In this document: piece by piece, positions 6,260 through 13,276 of the stretch
Layout of the letters: every line of letters starts with the position of its first letter
How positions within the stretch are numbered: position 1 is the stretch's first letter
Assembly (NCBI GenBank): GCA_003505715.1
Contig: DNXU01000287.1
Location: 11,294-24,600, forward strand
From: Cyanobacteria bacterium UBA8803
Lineage (GTDB): Bacteria > Cyanobacteriota > Cyanobacteriia > Cyanobacteriales > Coleofasciculaceae
Direction: 5' to 3'
DNA: 13,307 nt
Position numbers and translations under genes: made by a program
Notes under the pieces: model-generated
The model's input: only the letters and a program-made list of their open reading frames with translations
Databases searched by the model: none
Told to the model about the DNA's origin: nothing

Positions 6260-7708
6260 ATGAGTGAAATGGATGTGAGTCAAGGATTTGATTACGATTT
6301 GGTCATTATTGGGGCTGGTGTAGGCGGACATGGTGCTGCTTTACATGCGGTTAGCTGCGGTTTGAAAACTGCAATTATTGAGGCCGCTGATATGGGAGGG
6401 ACTTGTGTTAATCGGGGCTGCATCCCCTCCAAAGCCCTGTTGGCAGCATCCGGTCGGGTGCGAGAATTACACAATACTCACCATCTTAAGTCCCTAGGCA
6501 TTCATATTGGCAGTGTTGAGTTTGACCGCCAAGCGATCGCTAACCATGCTAGCAATTTAGTCAGCAAGATTCGCGGCGATCTCACCAATAGCCTCAAACG
6601 TTTAGGCGTTGATATTATTCATGGTTGGGGTAGAGTAGCTAGCCAACAAAAAGTAATAGTTACTACAGACAGCCAAGAAAAAACCATTACGGCCAAAGAT
6701 ATTATTGTTTCCAGCGGTTCCGTCCCCTTCGTTCCCCCAGGCATTGAGCTAGATGGCAAAACAGTTTTTACCAGTGACGATGCCCTGAAACTCGATTGGT
6801 TACCTCCATGGGTAGCAATTATCGGCAGCGGTTATATAGGTCTGGAGTTTGCTGATATCTACACGGCACTCGGTTGCGAAATTACGATGATTGAAGCCCT
6901 CGACCAACTGATGCCGACGTTTGACCCCGATATTGCCAAACTGGCAACGCGAGTTCTAATCGCGCCTCGCGATATCGAAACTCATGCAGGCATCCTAGCT
7001 AAGAAAGTGATTCCCGGTTCGCCAGTGGTGATTGAACTGGCCGACGCCAAAACCAAAGAAGTGGTGGATATCTTAGAAGTAGATGCCTGTCTGGTAGCAA
7101 CAGGTCGAATCCCTGTCACCAAGGATCTAGGACTGGAAACTGTAGGCGTTGAAACGGATCGGCGAGGATTTATTCCCGTTGACGATCGCATGGCAGTTCT
7201 GTCTGCCGGAGAACCTGTACCCCATCTGTGGGCCATCGGTGATGCTACAGGTCAACTAATGCTAGCTCACGCAGCATCAGCTCAAGGCATTGTAGCTGTA
7301 GAAAATATCTGCGGGCGTCACCGTACCATAGATTATCGGAGTATTCCTGCTGCTGCGTTCACCCATCCGGAAATTAGTTATGTGGGATTGACCGAGCCAG
7401 CAGCTAAGGATCTAGCAGAAAAAGAGGGGTTTGAAGTAACATCGGTAAAGACGTACTTTAAGGGCAATTCTAAAGCGATTGCCGAAGGGGAAGCTGATGG
7501 CATAGCCAAGGTAATCTACCGCAAGGATACAGGGGAAGTCCTAGGTGTCCACATTTTAGGTCTGCACGCTTCAGATTTGATTCACGAAGCATCAAACGCC
7601 ATAGCCCAGCGGCAATCTGTTCACACCCTTGCCTATTTAGTCCATGCCCACCCCACCCTCTCGGAAGTCCTAGACGAAGCCTACAAACGAGCCGTTCACA
7701 GTCATTAG
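6260..7708 (+). CDS. lpdA: Dihydrolipoamide dehydrogenase (E3)
   Basis: A 482-residue FAD- and NAD-dependent disulfide oxidoreductase that reoxidises dihydrolipoamide in the pyruvate dehydrogenase complex and, through the L protein, in the glycine cleavage system. The FAD Rossmann motif [12 protein letters not shown] spans 16-27. The redox disulfide is Cys49/Cys54 in [13 protein letters not shown], which identifies the lipoamide dehydrogenase branch. The NAD fold is seen as [15 protein letters not shown] in the middle of the protein. The second FAD segment reads [18 protein letters not shown], and the C-terminal dimer interface has the catalytic pair His464/Glu469 (HPTLSE). All key residues are intact. 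It lies between the RNA methyltransferase and trpC genes, an order I recall from other cyanobacteria (memory, not checked). A heptamer array begins at the base after its stop codon. Confidence 0.97.
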   Translation: MSEMDVSQGFDYDLVIIGAGVGGHGAALHAVSCGLKTAIIEAADMGGTCVNRGCIPSKALLAASGRVRELHNTHHLKSLGIHIGSVEFDRQAIANHASNLVSKIRGDLTNSLKRLGVDIIHGWGRVASQQKVIVTTDSQEKTITAKDIIVSSGSVPFVPPGIELDGKTVFTSDDALKLDWLPPWVAIIGSGYIGLEFADIYTALGCEITMIEALDQLMPTFDPDIAKLATRVLIAPRDIETHAGILAKKVIPGSPVVIELADAKTKEVVDILEVDACLVATGRIPVTKDLGLETVGVETDRRGFIPVDDRMAVLSAGEPVPHLWAIGDATGQLMLAHAASAQGIVAVENICGRHRTIDYRSIPAAAFTHPEISYVGLTEPAAKDLAEKEGFEVTSVKTYFKGNSKAIAEGEADGIAKVIYRKDTGEVLGVHILGLHASDLIHEASNAIAQRQSVHTLAYLVHAHPTLSEVLDEAYKRAVHSH

Positions 7709-7750
7709 TTTGTTGTTTGTTGTTTGTTGTTTGTTGTTTGTTGTTTGTTG
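7709..7750. repeat. Heptamer tandem repeat TTTGTTG, 6 perfect units
   Basis: Six identical TTTGTTG units run from the base after the lpdA stop codon, with a seventh partial unit (TTTGTGT) after them. The period is seven and there are no spacers, so this is an STRR-type tandem array and not a CRISPR. The same unit forms the array at 10455-10496. Confidence 0.95.
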
Positions 7751-7784
7751 TTTGTGTGTTAATAAGCAACAGCAAATAGGCAAC

Positions 7785-7833
7785 AACTAATAACTAATAA
7801 CCAATAACTAATAACCAATAACCAGTAACCAAT
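7785..7833. repeat. Heptamer tandem repeat AAC(T/C)AAT, 7 units, forming the trpC leader
   Basis: Seven consecutive heptamers (AACTAAT twice, then AACCAAT, AACTAAT, AACCAAT, AACCAGT, AACCAAT) end two bases before the trpC ATG. The array occupies the place where a ribosome site would normally be, and no Shine-Dalgarno sequence is present. Together with the TTTGTTG array it fills most of the 127-base gap between lpdA and trpC. Confidence 0.93.
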
Positions 7834-7835
7834 CA

Positions 7836-8750
7836 ATGCAAATTCGCCGACGCCCGCCCAATTCTGCTGTCGATATCAACGTCCTGCGCTATCAAGTTAC
7901 TCTCCCTGATTCAGCACCACGCCATATTCTGGAAGAAATCATCTGGCATAAAGAAACAGAAGTTGACCAGATGCGGGAACGTCTGCCCTTAACCAAGTTG
8001 CGCCAGCGAGTGCAGGCAGCACCAGCTTCCCGCGACTTTAAAGCTGCCCTGCTCTCCGGTAAGAGCCGTCCCGCTCTGATTGCGGAAGTTAAAAAGGCGT
8101 CTCCCAGTAAAGGGGTGATTAGGGCGGATTTTGACCCAGTCGCAATCGCCCGCTCCTACAGCCAAGGCGGTGCCAGCGCCATATCAGTTCTGACCGATCG
8201 CAAGTTTTTTCAAGGTAGCTGGGAAAACTTAGCAAACGTTCGGGCTGCTGTTGATTTACCCCTGCTATGTAAGGATTTCATCATATATCCCTACCAAATC
8301 TACCTCGCCCGCAGCTACGGAGCCGATGCAGTTTTGCTGATCGCCGCAGTGCTTTCAGATCGAGACCTCCAGTACTTTATCAAAATTGCCAATGCTCTAT
8401 CACTAACTCCTTTGATCGAAGTTCATACTCTTGATGAGCTAGACCGTGTCTTATCTTTAGATGGGGTTACCCTAGTAGGTATAAATAATCGGAACTTGGA
8501 AGATTTTTCGGTCGATCTGGAAAGGACTTGCCAACTTCTGGCAGCTCGGCGCAACCAGCTCCAGGAGCGCGGCATTCTCGTCGTGAGCGAGTCAGGGCTG
8601 CATACAAGTGCCGATTTAGAACAAGTGGCATCTGTAGGGGCTGCTGCTGTTCTCATCGGCGAGTCATTAGTCAAACAGCCCGATCCAGCTAGTGCGATCG
8701 CCGAATTGCTTCCCAGTTCTTCAGCTGTAACTCACAACGCCACTCGATAG
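7836..8750 (+). CDS. trpC: Indole-3-glycerol-phosphate synthase
   Basis: A 304-residue (beta/alpha)8-barrel enzyme that closes the indole ring in tryptophan synthesis, converting carboxyphenylamino-deoxyribulose phosphate to indole-3-glycerol phosphate. Active-site motifs are present in order: Glu84 and Lys86 in [12 protein letters not shown], Lys146 in LLCKDFII, Glu195 in LIEVHT, Asn218 in GINNRNL, and Glu252 in SESGL. The phosphate-binding VLIGESLV follows at 272-279. The N-terminal extension of about 35 residues beginning MQIRRRPPN is typical of cyanobacterial TrpC as I recall it, which supports ATG 7836 although it has no ribosome site. It is monofunctional (no TrpF fusion) and is not next to other trp genes here. 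A small ORF follows after 63 bases. Confidence 0.97.
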   Translation: MQIRRRPPNSAVDINVLRYQVTLPDSAPRHILEEIIWHKETEVDQMRERLPLTKLRQRVQAAPASRDFKAALLSGKSRPALIAEVKKASPSKGVIRADFDPVAIARSYSQGGASAISVLTDRKFFQGSWENLANVRAAVDLPLLCKDFIIYPYQIYLARSYGADAVLLIAAVLSDRDLQYFIKIANALSLTPLIEVHTLDELDRVLSLDGVTLVGINNRNLEDFSVDLERTCQLLAARRNQLQERGILVVSESGLHTSADLEQVASVGAAAVLIGESLVKQPDPASAIAELLPSSSAVTHNATR

Positions 8751-8813
8751 CAATCGAGCTGATGCTCAGGTTCGCTCTTCGCCGATTCATCCACTTGAGG
8801 TAAACCAGGTTTC

Positions 8814-9101
8814 ATGGAGCCAATCCCCCTTCCTTCTTATATTCATTACGAACTACTACTCCAACTGCTGGAGCGTCAAACTTCTTTTGCTGTCAATCAA
8901 CAACCAGCAGTTCGAGAGCAAGTTCATCAATTGATCGTCACTCTTCGCAAAGCCTTAGCCCAGCAGAAGCAACTTGAGCAAAGCTGTCAGCGAGCCAACT
9001 TGCCTATTGAGTACCGTTGGTCTCTCAACAGCGTCAGCTTTGAGTCAGAAAATTCTACAGATGTTTTTCCCCCCGCCCAGAAACCGGAAGTCAGCAGTTA
9101 G
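8814..9101 (+). CDS. Small conserved-looking cyanobacterial protein
   Basis: A 95-residue protein without a known function; it may be the cyanobacterial DUF5340 family, but that is recall only. Residues 9-70 look like two amphipathic helices (HYELLLQLLERQTSFA, then VHQLIVTLRKALAQQKQLEQ), with YRWSLNS at 67-73. The last 20 residues look disordered. There is no membrane segment or cysteine-pair motif; a single Cys lies at about residue 58. An AGG-containing leader (GAGGTAAACCAGGTTTC) precedes the ATG. It sits 63 bases after trpC and 192 bases before the aminotransferase gene on the same strand, so it may ride on the trpC transcript. Confidence 0.78.
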   Translation: MEPIPLPSYIHYELLLQLLERQTSFAVNQQPAVREQVHQLIVTLRKALAQQKQLEQSCQRANLPIEYRWSLNSVSFESENSTDVFPPAQKPEVSS

Positions 9102-9166
9102 CACCCACATCGTTAGCTCTTATCGACATAGATTCTCAAGATTAACAATTTTGAGCCAATTCAGGT

Positions 9167-9187
9167 TCTAAAATCTAAAATCTAAAA
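9167..9187. repeat. Heptamer tandem repeat TCTAAAA, 3 units
   Basis: Three perfect TCTAAAA units followed by TCA lie in the spacer upstream of the aminotransferase gene. It is another short period-7 array, with a unit unrelated to the others. Confidence 0.75.
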
Positions 9188-9281
9188 TCAATTGAGCAAT
9201 TATCAACGACTCATAACCAAACCCCATCAGTTGCAACATAAGTGGGATATTTATGGGATTGTTGATGATGCCAAACCAATA

Positions 9282-9288
9282 GAGGAGG
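9282..9288 (+). promoter_or_regulatory. Ribosome binding site deciding the aminotransferase start
   Basis: GAGGAGG lies 5 bases before ATG 9294. The upstream extension to TTG 9192 has no such site and runs close behind the heptamer array. An ATG at 9289-9291 directly abuts the site but is followed at once by TAA. Confidence 0.85.
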
Positions 9289-9293
9289 ATGTA

Positions 9294-10448
9294 ATGGATA
9301 ACAAGCTGATGCTGATGATTCCGGGGCCAACACCCGTACCCGAACAGGTGCTACTTGCCCTAGCCAAGCACCCAATTGGACACCGTAGCGGCGAATTTAG
9401 CCAAATTATGGCCGAGGTTACTCAGAACCTCAAGTGGCTGCATCAGACTCAGAACGATGTCTTAGTTTTAACGGCTAGCGGTACTGGGGCGATGGAAGCA
9501 GGTATTATTAACTTCCTCAGTCCGGGCGATCGCGTTTTGGTGGGATGTAATGGTAAATTTGGCGATCGCTGGGCAGACCTTAGTGCTGCCTTTGGCCTTG
9601 AGGTTGAGAAAATTACGGCAGATTGGGGTAAACCCCTCGACACGGAACAATTTAGAGAGAAGCTCTCTGCTGACACCGAAAAGAAAATCAAAGCGGTAAT
9701 TATCACCCATTCTGAAACTTCGACAGGTGTCCTCAATGATGTGGAAACCGTTAATCGTTACGTTAAAGATCATGGGGAAGCTCTAATTATAGTTGATGCC
9801 GTTACGAGCTTGGGAGCTGTAAATCTACCTGTAGATGCTTGGGGACTTGATGTGGTGGCGTCCGGTTCTCAAAAGGGCTACATGATTCCTCCAGGATTGG
9901 GGTTTGTCTGTGTTTCTCCCAAAGCTTGGGAAGCCTACAAAACTGCCAAACTCCCCCGCTTCTACTTAGATTTAGGGTCGTATCGCAAAACAGCTGCCAA
10001 AAATACCAATCCCTTTACCCCACCCGTTAACTTGGTTGTAGCGTTACAGGCAGCGCTGCGGATGATGCAAGCGGAGGGGTTAGAAGCCATCTTTGCCCGT
10101 CATCAGCGCTTGATGAGAGCAACTCGCGATGCTGTCAAAGCCCTTTCTTTACCTCTATTTGCGCCTGATGATGCTGCTAGTCCTGCAATTACTGCTGTGA
10201 TACCTTCCTCTGTAGAAGCAGAACAAGTCCGCGCTGTGATGAAAAAGCACTTTGATATTGTTCTAGCTGGAGGACAAGACCACCTGAAAGGCAAAATTTT
10301 CCGTATCGGTCACCTTGGCTTTGTCAGCGAGCGGGATATTCTTGCAGCTATTGGTGCTCTGGAGGCCAGCTTGGGTGAATTGGGTTACGAATCCATGACA
10401 CCAGGAGCAGGTCTGGCGGCGGCGGCTAGGGTTTTTGCTCAATCTTAA
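9294..10448 (+). CDS. Class V PLP-dependent aminotransferase (alanine/serine-glyoxylate type)
   Basis: A 384-residue fold-type I aminotransferase of class V. The PLP-binding Lys194 sits in SGSQKGYM (190-197), with Asp168 in VDAVTS and the phosphate-binding SGTG at 62-65. The N-terminus MIPGPTPVPE is typical of alanine-glyoxylate and serine-glyoxylate aminotransferases, and FRIGHLG (336-342) carries the carboxylate-binding Arg337. The likely role is transfer of an amino group to glyoxylate or pyruvate, possibly in photorespiration; the exact substrates are not shown. Cyanobacterial orthologues were historically named 'soluble hydrogenase 42 kDa subunit'. Nothing in the sequence suggests hydrogenase: there are no CxxC metal motifs. 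The start at 9294 rests on the GAGGAGG site. A TTTGTTG array and a strong terminator follow the stop. Confidence 0.95.
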   Translation: MDNKLMLMIPGPTPVPEQVLLALAKHPIGHRSGEFSQIMAEVTQNLKWLHQTQNDVLVLTASGTGAMEAGIINFLSPGDRVLVGCNGKFGDRWADLSAAFGLEVEKITADWGKPLDTEQFREKLSADTEKKIKAVIITHSETSTGVLNDVETVNRYVKDHGEALIIVDAVTSLGAVNLPVDAWGLDVVASGSQKGYMIPPGLGFVCVSPKAWEAYKTAKLPRFYLDLGSYRKTAAKNTNPFTPPVNLVVALQAALRMMQAEGLEAIFARHQRLMRATRDAVKALSLPLFAPDDAASPAITAVIPSSVEAEQVRAVMKKHFDIVLAGGQDHLKGKIFRIGHLGFVSERDILAAIGALEASLGELGYESMTPGAGLAAAARVFAQS

Positions 10449-10454
10449 AGGTTG

Positions 10455-10496
10455 TTTGTTGTTTGTTATTCGTTGTTTGTTGTTTGTTGTTTGTTG
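10455..10496. repeat. Heptamer tandem repeat TTTGTTG, 6 units (2 variant)
   Basis: Six heptamers begin 6 bases after the aminotransferase stop: TTTGTTG, TTTGTTA, TTCGTTG, then TTTGTTG three times. A partial unit (GTTG, 10451-10454) precedes them. It is the same unit, orientation and post-stop position as the array at 7709-7750, but with two point changes. Confidence 0.93.
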
Positions 10497-10557
10497 TCAG
10501 TGTCAACTGTCCATTGAAGGGTTGCCTGTTTCCTGGGATTAGTTATTAGTTATTAAC

Positions 10558-10594
10558 AAAAAAGAGTGAGTCGCTTATTGACTCACTCTTTTTT
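10558..10594. terminator. Strong bidirectional intrinsic terminator
   Basis: AAAAAAGAGTGAGTC (10558-10572) and GACTCACTCTTTTTT (10580-10594) form a perfect 15-bp stem with a 7-base loop, GCTTATT. The arms end in A6 on one side and T6 on the other, so it can stop transcription both from the aminotransferase gene (plus) and from the DUF2949 gene (minus). Confidence 0.95.
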
Positions 10595-10682
10595 GTATGA
10601 GATAAATGGTGCATAAAAATATGGAATGCTGATTTTTCTCAGGGTTAGGTTAACCTGAAGGCTTAAGCAGTTGGACAGGATT

Positions 10683-10802
10683 ATGAGTTTGCTCCTAGCC
10701 TGTTTATTCAGTCTTCGTACTCCCATTACACAAGTTCACAGCGATACTTCAGGTTCTTGGCGTTTTGATTTAAGCCTTTTTCAGTTCGCTAGGAATTTAT
10801 GA
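10683..10802 (+). CDS. Possible 39-residue small ORF (uncertain)
   Basis: ATG 10683 opens 39 codons ending at TGA 10800-10802, with AGGA 2 bases before the ATG, closer than ideal. The peptide starts hydrophobic (MSLLLACLFSL) and becomes polar, so a short secreted or membrane-anchored peptide is conceivable. A hairpin around AGGTTAACCT (10647-10656) lies just upstream and the strong terminator lies 88 bases upstream, so it would need its own promoter. I recognise no family. It may equally be a chance frame at the 3' side of the convergent DUF2949 gene. Confidence 0.2.
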   Translation: MSLLLACLFSLRTPITQVHSDTSGSWRFDLSLFQFARNL

Positions 10803-10812
10803 AATGCGGGAC

Positions 10813-11004
10813 TTAGACTGTTTCTAGCCAGTCGTAAATTTGGTCTAATTGCTTAAGCGTTACCAAGCCGTATTGCCAGAGAATCATCGGCAAAGGGCCT
10901 GGGTCTTGCTCCCGATACTTTTGGGCGATTGCAATTGATTCTGTGGAAATCGCTAACTCTTCTTGGAGAAAGCGCAGAAATTTAGAATAGGTTGCAGGTG
11001 CCAT
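10813..11004 (-). CDS. DUF2949 family protein
   Basis: A 63-residue protein of a small family known to me only from cyanobacteria (DUF2949), with no established function. FLQEELAIS (12-20) and SIAIAQKYREQDPGPLPMILWQYGLVTLKQLDQIYDWL (23-60) show the family hallmarks: an acidic DPGPLPM turn followed by WQYGLVT and a C-terminal helix. No membrane segment or metal motif is visible. The start is ATG 11004; the frame continues upstream to a GTG at 11016, but that GTG is part of the ribosome site. The gene converges on the plus-strand aminotransferase and shares the bidirectional terminator at 10558-10594. Confidence 0.92.
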   Translation of the reverse strand: MAPATYSKFLRFLQEELAISTESIAIAQKYREQDPGPLPMILWQYGLVTLKQLDQIYDWLETV

Positions 11005-11013
11005 GGTTGATTT

Positions 11014-11023
11014 CACCTCCTTT
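11014..11023 (-). promoter_or_regulatory. Strong ribosome binding site of the DUF2949 gene
   Basis: On the minus strand AAAGGAGGTG lies 9 bases before ATG 11004. It is a near-perfect match to the 16S rRNA tail and the strongest such site in the window, suggesting efficient translation of this small protein. Confidence 0.88.
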
Positions 11024-11645
11024 CTTAGGCTCTATTTTGTAACTAGCAGCCTGTGGTTTTGAGCCATTGGTAGACACTACTTATAAGTGTCTACTATCAC
11101 TATGGTTCTTTACTCTATTCTGAGGCCGAGACTCCTAAACCCCTGTGTCACCAATCACTCTCAATGTGAGAGCTAGATCAACAGGGTTACCATATTTCAT
11201 AAGTTGTGAGTAAGATATTTTGCCCCTATTAAGCCGTTGAAGCTATACACAGCCGAAACTTGCTTCAGGGTATGAATCCAACTCGCATTGGCCTAAGTGC
11301 TGTCCTCTATAACAGACAACTTTGGTGTTTTATTTATTTTTGAACTGGGCGCATGAAGACAAAATCATTTCAATGTGAAGCAAAAGCTTCAACTTCTTTG
11401 GGGTACGCTGTCAGCCAATTAACCTCACACCCTAACACAGCCAATGGCTGCCAAGGCTTCCTCAGCGTTATACCCCCATAGTCTGGAATTGGTATTTGTA
11501 TTAAGCGCCAGTGCCAGGAGGTATCTCAGGGTCAAGATTGTTTAAATTTCCTGACCTTTTCAACCCACCTTAGGTAAAGAGTATCGTATTTTTGCTGTGA
11601 AAGTGCAAAATATTAATTAGAATTTTAAATAATTTTAATAAAAAA
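11024..11645. other. About 620 bases with no convincing gene
   Basis: The gap between two minus-strand genes holds several local hairpins: GTAGACACT/AGTGTCTAC (11070-11094), CTCTCA-ATG-TGAGAG (11158-11172) and TGAAGC-AAAA-GCTTCA (11376-11391). A 42-codon plus-strand frame (ATG 11353 to TAG 11481) overlaps a minus-strand frame of about 50 codons that lacks an ATG and ends near 11369; neither has a ribosome site. The last 70 bases are very AT-rich. A long leader for the DUF2949 gene, a small RNA, or gene remains are all possible. I see no tRNA or known riboswitch core. Confidence 0.5.
11070..11094. promoter_or_regulatory. Perfect 9-bp inverted repeat upstream of the DUF2949 gene
   Basis: GTAGACACT (11070-11078) and AGTGTCTAC (11086-11094) are exact inverses with a 7-base spacer (ACTTATA), 66 bases upstream of the DUF2949 ATG. 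There is no T tract, so an operator or a 5'-leader hairpin fits better than a terminator. Confidence 0.5.
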
Positions 11646-12218
11646 TTAATTTTGAACCTGGGGAGGTAGGGTTGTCTGCTCCCCTAGGAAGTTGATGTTC
11701 ACCCGATCGCCTACTTTTAACCCTAGTTCAGCCGCTCGGCCTCCGCGCAGTTCAATAACCTGATCGATGGCCGTCTCCGGCCCATAGGTCGGACAGGTGG
11801 TTGTAGTACAGGGAGGGACGTTAGTGGCGATCGCTTGCACCTTGCCATCCCGCAGAAACACCATATCGAGCGGAATTTTCACATTCCTCATCCAAAAGCT
11901 AACGGTTTGGGGTGGATTGAAGGAAAACAACATTCCTCGGTCAGGTGCCAGAGATGTCCGATACATCAACCCTATCTGCTGTTGTTGGGGTGTCTGAGTC
12001 ACTTCCAGCAAAATGCGCTGGCCTGCCATCTGAGCTTCAGCTGCAATTGGTAGCATTTGACCTAAGTTAGGAGGTGAAGATGAGACAGATGGGGGAACTG
12101 GTAGTGATTCGCCAGATTTTAGCGGTGTCGAGGAAGCAACATCAGCTGGCACTGATGCCGAACACCCGATCAGCGCGATGCTTAATGTTATGCCTAAAAG
12201 ACGGATTGGACACTTCAT
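11646..12218 (-). CDS. DUF192 family lipoprotein
   Basis: A 190-residue exported protein. A short signal peptide (residues 1-18) ends in the lipobox ALIGC with Cys19, so it is probably a lipoprotein anchored at the outer face of the plasma membrane. A Pro/Ser-rich linker (about 22-55) precedes the DUF192 domain (about 62-180). Its hallmarks are QIGLMYRTSL (81-90), GMLFSF (95-100), FWMRNVKIPLDMVFL (108-122) and ELGLKVGDRV (164-173). Cys137 and Cys142 could form a disulfide. The domain's biochemical function is not established. The gene begins 36 bases after the response-regulator stop on the same strand and is probably co-transcribed with it. Its TAA stop lies inside the palindrome AAAATTAATTTT (11642-11653). 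Confidence 0.93.
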   Translation of the reverse strand: MKCPIRLLGITLSIALIGCSASVPADVASSTPLKSGESLPVPPSVSSSPPNLGQMLPIAAEAQMAGQRILLEVTQTPQQQQIGLMYRTSLAPDRGMLFSFNPPQTVSFWMRNVKIPLDMVFLRDGKVQAIATNVPPCTTTTCPTYGPETAIDQVIELRGGRAAELGLKVGDRVNINFLGEQTTLPPQVQN

Positions 12219-12254
12219 GGGGGAATTGAGTTGGCAATAGGGAATTGGGAATAC

Positions 12255-12950
12255 TTAAGACTCCCTTAACACGTAACCGACACCGCGTACCGTCTGAATC
12301 AAACGCTTTTCTCCCTCATCTTCAATTTTGATGCGTAAATAACGGATATAGACTTCGATCACATTTGACTCACCCATAAAGTCGTAACCCCAGACGTTCT
12401 CCAGAATTTGTTCGCGGGTTAGTACTTCGCGAGGATGGGTCATTAAATACTTGAGGAGTTCAAATTCCTTCATGGTCAGGTCAATAACCCGCCCTCCGCG
12501 CATGGCTCTGCGCGTGGTCAGATCTAAAGCTAGGTCGCCAAACCTTAGCTGTTCCATCGCACCCACATCCGGTTCTAGATAGAGACGCACCATCTGTAAA
12601 AATGGTTCCGTGCGGTAGGGCTTCAGGAAATAATCATCCGCTCCGGCTTCTAGACAAGCTACTCGATCTTCTACTGTATCGCGAGCCATGAGCAAAAGGA
12701 CAGGTACGCGAGAGCCTGCTTGCCTGATCCGAGTACAAAAACTTAATCCCGATTCTCCGGCGAGGGCGCGATCGATGACCATCATTGCCGGCTGTAGTTC
12801 GCAGGCTTGATGCCAACCACTCTTAGCATCGGTAGCAACTACAGGATGATAACCAGCTTCTCTCAAGTCCAGGCTTAATTTTTCAGCCAAGGTTTCGTCT
12901 GTTTCTACAAGTAAGACACAGGGATTGCGATCGAAGGTAGGAGATTGCAT
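12255..12950 (-). CDS. nblR: OmpR-family response regulator, NblR-like, atypical receiver
   Basis: A 231-residue response regulator with a receiver (about 11-125) and an OmpR/PhoB winged-helix DNA-binding domain (about 133-229). The latter shows LTMKEFELLKYLM (158-170), LTREQILENVWGYDF (177-191) and the C-terminal VRGVGYVLRES. The phospho-acceptor candidate Asp60 (VIDRALAGESG) and Lys110 (LKPY) are present. However, the acidic pair reads Glu16-Thr17 (LLVETDE) instead of Glu/Asp-Asp, and the switch Thr/Ser before ALA/ARD is Met88 (LLLMARD). The sequence resembles cyanobacterial NblR, the regulator of phycobilisome degradation under nutrient or light stress, which is reported to act without phosphorylation. 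The OmpR family is certain; the nblR name is moderately secure. ATG 12950 is chosen because the frame's upstream extension is only translated repeat. Confidence 0.93.
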   Translation of the reverse strand: MQSPTFDRNPCVLLVETDETLAEKLSLDLREAGYHPVVATDAKSGWHQACELQPAMMVIDRALAGESGLSFCTRIRQAGSRVPVLLLMARDTVEDRVACLEAGADDYFLKPYRTEPFLQMVRLYLEPDVGAMEQLRFGDLALDLTTRRAMRGGRVIDLTMKEFELLKYLMTHPREVLTREQILENVWGYDFMGESNVIEVYIRYLRIKIEDEGEKRLIQTVRGVGYVLRES

Positions 12951-12970
12951 AGTTTGAGAGGGAGGGGGAT

Positions 12971-13012
12971 GAGGGATGAAGGATGAGGGATGAAGGATGA
13001 GGGATGAAGGAT
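12971..13012. repeat. Period-7/14 tandem repeat in the response-regulator leader
   Basis: The 14-mer GAGGGATGAAGGAT occurs three times without a gap (12971-12984, 12985-12998, 12999-13012), followed by GAGGGG. Each 14-mer is two related heptamers (GGGATGA and AGGATGA), so the basic period is seven. The array ends 20 bases upstream of the response-regulator ATG and would lie in its 5' leader. Confidence 0.93.
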
Positions 13013-13276
13013 GAGGGGAAGAGATTTTGAGGCTCGCTGGTGTACTTTGTTCGTGATAGCCTAGTTTATACAAATTTATATAGTCAAATATTCATATAAT
13101 TATTTTTAGCGATTAAGATTAACTGTTGTCCTGACTGGCTGAACTATGGCTGCCTTTATACCATAACTCAGAGCTTTGGCAACTTTTTTTCTTAAGAAAT
13201 TAACACAAACTGCCCCAGCTTACTCCCCTCCCACCTGAAGACGATTATGTTACACCCGTCTTGCCCATACCGCACA
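13013..13276. other. Upstream region of the response-regulator gene
   Basis: About 260 bases with no gene seen. 13063-13120 is very AT-rich (TTTATACAAATTTATATAG and similar) and is the likely promoter region for the minus-strand regulator. No exact promoter elements or operator could be assigned with confidence. Confidence 0.4.

Noticed and set aside
7709..7833. Repeat cluster as a CRISPR array
   Set aside because: Units are 7 bases with no spacers, and there are no cas genes nearby; it is a tandem heptamer repeat.
9192..9293. Extension of the aminotransferase to TTG 9192
   Set aside because: ATG 9294 has a near-ideal GAGGAGG site and gives the normal family N-terminus.
11158..11172. Hairpin CTCTCA-ATG-TGAGAG as a terminator
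   Set aside because: Short stem, no T tract on either side, and no gene ending next to it.
12951..13073. Extension of the response regulator to TTG 13073
   Set aside because: The added residues are only translated tandem repeat (Pro/Ser/His-rich), and the receiver domain begins normally after ATG 12950.
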